Source: Epiperipatus broadwayi
Lineage: Eukaryota > Onychophora > Udeonychophora > Euonychophora > Peripatidae
Direction: 5' to 3'
Assembly: GCA_028023455.1 (NCBI GenBank)
Contig: JAQFVV010012398.1
Span: 7,586,682-7,650,681 of the forward strand
DNA: 64,000 bases
This document shows positions 60,844 to 64,000 of this stretch, one piece after another (position 1 is the first letter of the stretch; each line of letters opens with the position of its first letter). Position numbers and translations under genes: made by a program. The notes below the pieces were generated by a model, which was not told the DNA's origin, did no database searches, and saw only the letters and a program-made list of their open reading frames with translations.

Positions 60844-63304
60844 ACAAAAACAAGTTTTATATACATAAAAATCTGCTATCGCTTGTATTAATGATCAATA
60901 GATGGAGCTTTACCAAGACCTCCAAACAAGCGTATTTGTTTACATAAATGTCAGAGTCAATATTCACTGTCTCTTTCATTTTGCTCCACCCTCAGATCAG
61001 CTGATTTCAAGCTGATTTGCTCTCATCAGTGAGGGATAGAAGTTAGAAACTAGACCTAAATATTAACTCCAAGCGTTTATGCAAAACGTTTCTATCAGTT
61101 TGCAAGCATGAATTTTTTAGACACCTAAATGTCTTCAAACTCAGCCTATCAAACTAGATAGCTATATGGGTCTGATATCAGTTCAGATTCTCCACATAGT
61201 GAAAGCTTCTGCAATCTATATCATTGCAAGAAAACTTTAAAGGTACATTTATGAAAAACAAAAACAAGTTTTATATACGTAAAAACCTGCTATCGCTTGT
61301 ATTAATGATCAATAGATGGAGCTTTACCAAGACCTCCAAACAAGCGTATTTGTTTACATAAACGTCAGAGTCAATATTCACTGTCTCTTTCATTTTGCTC
61401 CACCCTCAGATCAGCTGATTTCAAGCTGATTTGCTCTCATCAGTGAGGGATAGAAGTTAGAAACTAGACCTAAATATTAACTCCAAGCGTTTATGCAAAA
61501 CGTTTCTATCAGTTTGCAAGCATGAATTTTTTAGACACCTAAATGTCTTCAAACTCAGCCTATCAAACTAGATAGCTATATGGGTCTGATATCAGTTCAG
61601 ATTCTCCACATAGTGAAAGCTTCTGCAATCTATATCATTGCAAGAAAACTTTAAAGGTACATTTATGAAAAACAAAAACAAGTTTTATATACGTAAAAAC
61701 CTGCTATCGCTTGTATTAATGATCAATAGATGGAGCTTTACCAAGACCTCCAAACAAGCGTATTTGTTTACATAAACGTCAGAGTCAATATTCACTGTCT
61801 CTTTCATTTTGCTCCACCCTCAGATCAGCTGATTTGCTCTCATCAGTGAGGGATAGAAGTTAGAAACTAGACCTAAATATTAACTCCAAGCATTTATGCA
61901 AAACGTTTCTATCAGTTTGCAAGCATGAATTTTTTAGACACCTAAATGTCTTCAAACTCAGCCTATCAAACTAGATAGCTATATGGGTCTGATATCAGTT
62001 CAGATTCTCCACATAGTGAAAGCTTCTGCAATCTATATCATTGCAAGAAAACTTTAAAGGTACATTTATGAAAAACAAAAACAAGTTTTATATACGTAAA
62101 AACCTGCTATCGCTTGTATTAATGATCAATAGATGGAGCTTTACCAAGACCTCCAAACAAGCGTATTTGTTTACATAAACATCAGAGTCAATATTCACTG
62201 TCTCTTTCATTTTGCTCCACCCTCAGATCAGCTGATTTCAAGCTGATTTGCCCTCATCAGTGAGGGAAGAAGTTAGAAACTAGACCTAAATATTAACTCC
62301 AAGCGTTTATGCAAAACGTTTCTATCAGTTTGCAAGCATGAATTTTTTAGACACCTAAATGTCTTCAAACTCAGCCTATCAAACTAGATAGCTATATGGG
62401 TCTGATATCAGTTCAGATTCTCCACATAGTGAAAGCTTCTGCAATCTATATCATTGCAAGAAAACTTTAAAGGTACATTTATGAAAAACAAAAACAAGTT
62501 TTATATACGTAAAAACCTGCTATCGCTTATATTAATGATCAATAGATGGAGCTCTACCAAGACCTCCAAACAAACATATTCACTATGTGGAGAATCTAAA
62601 CTGATATGAGACCCATATAGTTATTTAGTTTGATAGGCTGAGTTTGAAGACATTTAGGTGTCTAAAAAATTCATGCTTGCAAACTGATAGAAATGTTTTG
62701 CATAAACACTTGTAGTTAATATTTAAGTCTAGTTTCTAACTTCTATCCCTCACGGATGAGAGCAAATCAGCTTGAAATCAGCTGATCTGAGGGTGGAGTA
62801 AAATGAAAGAGACAGTGAATATTGACTCTGACATTTATGTAAACAAATACGCTTGTTTAGAGGTCTTGGTAAAGCTCCATCTGTTGATCATTAATACAAG
62901 CGATAGCAGGTTTTTAAGTATATAAAACTTGTTTTTGTTTTTCATAAATGTACCTTTAAAGTTTTCTTGCAATGATATAGATTGCAGAAGCTTTCACTAT
63001 GTGGAGAATCTGAACTGATATCAGACCCATATAGCTATCTAGTTTGATAGGCTGAGTTTGAAGACATTTAGGTGTCTAAAAAATTCATGCTTGCAAACTG
63101 ATAGAAACGTTTTGCATAAACGCTTGGAGTTAATATTTAGGTCTAGTTTCTAACTTCTATCCCTAACTTATGAGAGCAAATCATCTTGAAATCAGCTGAT
63201 CTGAGGGTGGAGCAAAATGAAAGAGGCAGTGAATATTGACTCTGACGTTTATGTAAACAAATACGCTTGTTTGGAGGTCTTGGTAAAGTTCCATCTATTG
63301 ATCA
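60844..63304. mobile_element. Foldback array of 414-bp units inserted in the LINE
   Basis: The word CAAGTTTTATATAC recurs at 60,851 (with one change), 61,265, 61,679, 62,082 and 62,495, giving periods of 414, 414, 403 and 413. The short period lacks an 11-base piece (CAAGCTGATTT), itself half of a local duplication. The fifth direct unit stops near 62,574. Then two units in inverted orientation follow (CACTATGTGG at 62,581 and 62,995, period 414), ending at ATTGATCAT (63,304). Units are nearly identical. No coding frame. The layout recalls Foldback-type elements, whose long inverted ends are made of tandem units; this is inference. Confidence 0.9.
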
Positions 63305-64000
63305 TATATATATATATCAATTAGAGAATATTGACTCAGTTAAAGTAAAAATGGGGTGGGACTAAGGCAAGGATGCTTTATGTCATCTATTTTGTTTGTG
63401 TTATATTTAAGTGAAATAGAAAGAGCAATAGAATGATTAGAAAGAGGGATAGAGATACTGCTAATAGGTGGTAAGGGAGTATATATTTTGTTGGGTCTTT
63501 ATTTTGCAGATGATATTTTTTTGTGTGCAGAAAGAAGAGAAGATATGGAAGTTATGCTGATGACATGTACAGTGGTGGGTAAAGAAATGGGGATTAAATT
63601 TAGTGAAGAAAAATCACATATAATGATGGATAATTCTGGGAAAAGAGAAGATATAGAATTTTTATTGGAAGATATTAAGTTAAGTGTGGTGAATAGATAT
63701 AATTATTTGGGAATTATTTTAAGTAATCAGAAAAATTATTTGGATGAATGGGAGAAAAAATTGATAAATGAAGCAAAGAAAAGAAAGGGATTGATAAAGA
63801 AATTAACAATGTTTTCATATAATAAATATGATGTAGCTAGAATTATATGGAAGGGAGTTGCAGTAGCAGGGTTAACATATGGTAATGATGCATTATTTGT
63901 TAGTAAAGGGGTATTAGATTATTTAGAAAAAGTTCAAAGGGTAGTAGGAAGACATGCATTGGATGCAGATGTATGGACAGCAAAGGAGGCAATTCAAGGA
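63305..64000 (+). pseudogene. LINE (family G), catalytic and C-terminal reverse transcriptase; runs off the window
   Basis: GVGLRQGC (63,352-63,375) and SSILFVLYLSEIERAIE are the RT motif before the active site; a TGA follows at about 63,433. From there to the window end (about 188 codons) one frame is open. It contains YFADDIFLCAERRED with the catalytic Asp pair (about 63,500), MGIKFSEEKS, NRYNYLGIIL, IIWKGVAVAGLTYGNDALF and YLEKVQRVVGRHALDAD. WKGVAVPGLTY-N is a conserved C-terminal motif of a LINE group seen in several invertebrates. This half is better preserved than the 5' half. Upstream stops and the array make it non-functional. Confidence 0.88.

Noticed and set aside
60844-63304. CRISPR-like or satellite array interpretation
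   Set aside because: Units are 414 bp without short spacers, part of the array is inverted, and the setting is eukaryotic. It is bounded inside a LINE, so it is treated as an inserted foldback.

Overview
This is A+T-dominated metazoan nuclear DNA. It has spliceosomal introns, tRNA-derived SINEs, non-LTR and Penelope-like retroelement remains, DNA-transposon remnants, foldback elements and many (AT)n tracts. Nothing looks bacterial, viral or organellar. The lineage is not fixed by the sequence. A secreted Gly/Tyr-rich structural protein in a very AT-rich genome full of such repeats would suit an arachnid, a mollusc or another invertebrate; this is inference.

Only one convincing host gene is visible, on the + strand. 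It is a secreted Gly/Tyr-rich protein with an exon at about 10,804-10,919, a 4.7 kb intron, and a terminal exon at 15,595-15,984 followed by a 3' UTR and AATAAA signal near 16,241. The first exon, expected to start the signal peptide, was not found.

The rest is decayed mobile DNA and anonymous AT-rich sequence. At 1-10 kb there is a Penelope-like element with RT and GIY-YIG remains (minus strand, about 6.08-6.79 kb), a hAT-like MITE (8.29-8.63 kb) and pieces of a short repeat family called A here. The intron and flanks at 10-20 kb hold two copies of one SINE and two copies of a MITE called B. At 20-31 kb there are tandem duplications, a foldback around (AT)n, a microsatellite block, a large diverged palindrome of about 1.8 kb, and a cluster of alternating inverted repeats. 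At 35.9-37.2 kb lies a Merlin-type transposase remnant inside its own inverted duplication. From 38.99 to 42.4 kb (minus) there is an almost full-length but heavily mutated RTE-type LINE, split by a MITE with a 13-bp target duplication; a second fragment of the same LINE family lies near 55.2-55.9 kb. At 50.2-51.1 kb there is a G+C-raised segment of unknown origin, followed by repeat family D.

The right end (58.7-64 kb) is the most structured part. An independent LINE on the + strand (endonuclease end, RT, C-terminal region) has been broken twice: by a 662-bp palindromic element flanked by TTAA (family A), and by a 2.46 kb foldback built of 414-bp units in four direct and two inverted copies plus a partial. 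The LINE is decayed, while the 414-bp units are nearly identical, so the insertion or its amplification is young. No new multi-gene system was found; the strongest candidates for follow-up are this nested array, the Merlin foldback and the 1.8 kb palindrome.
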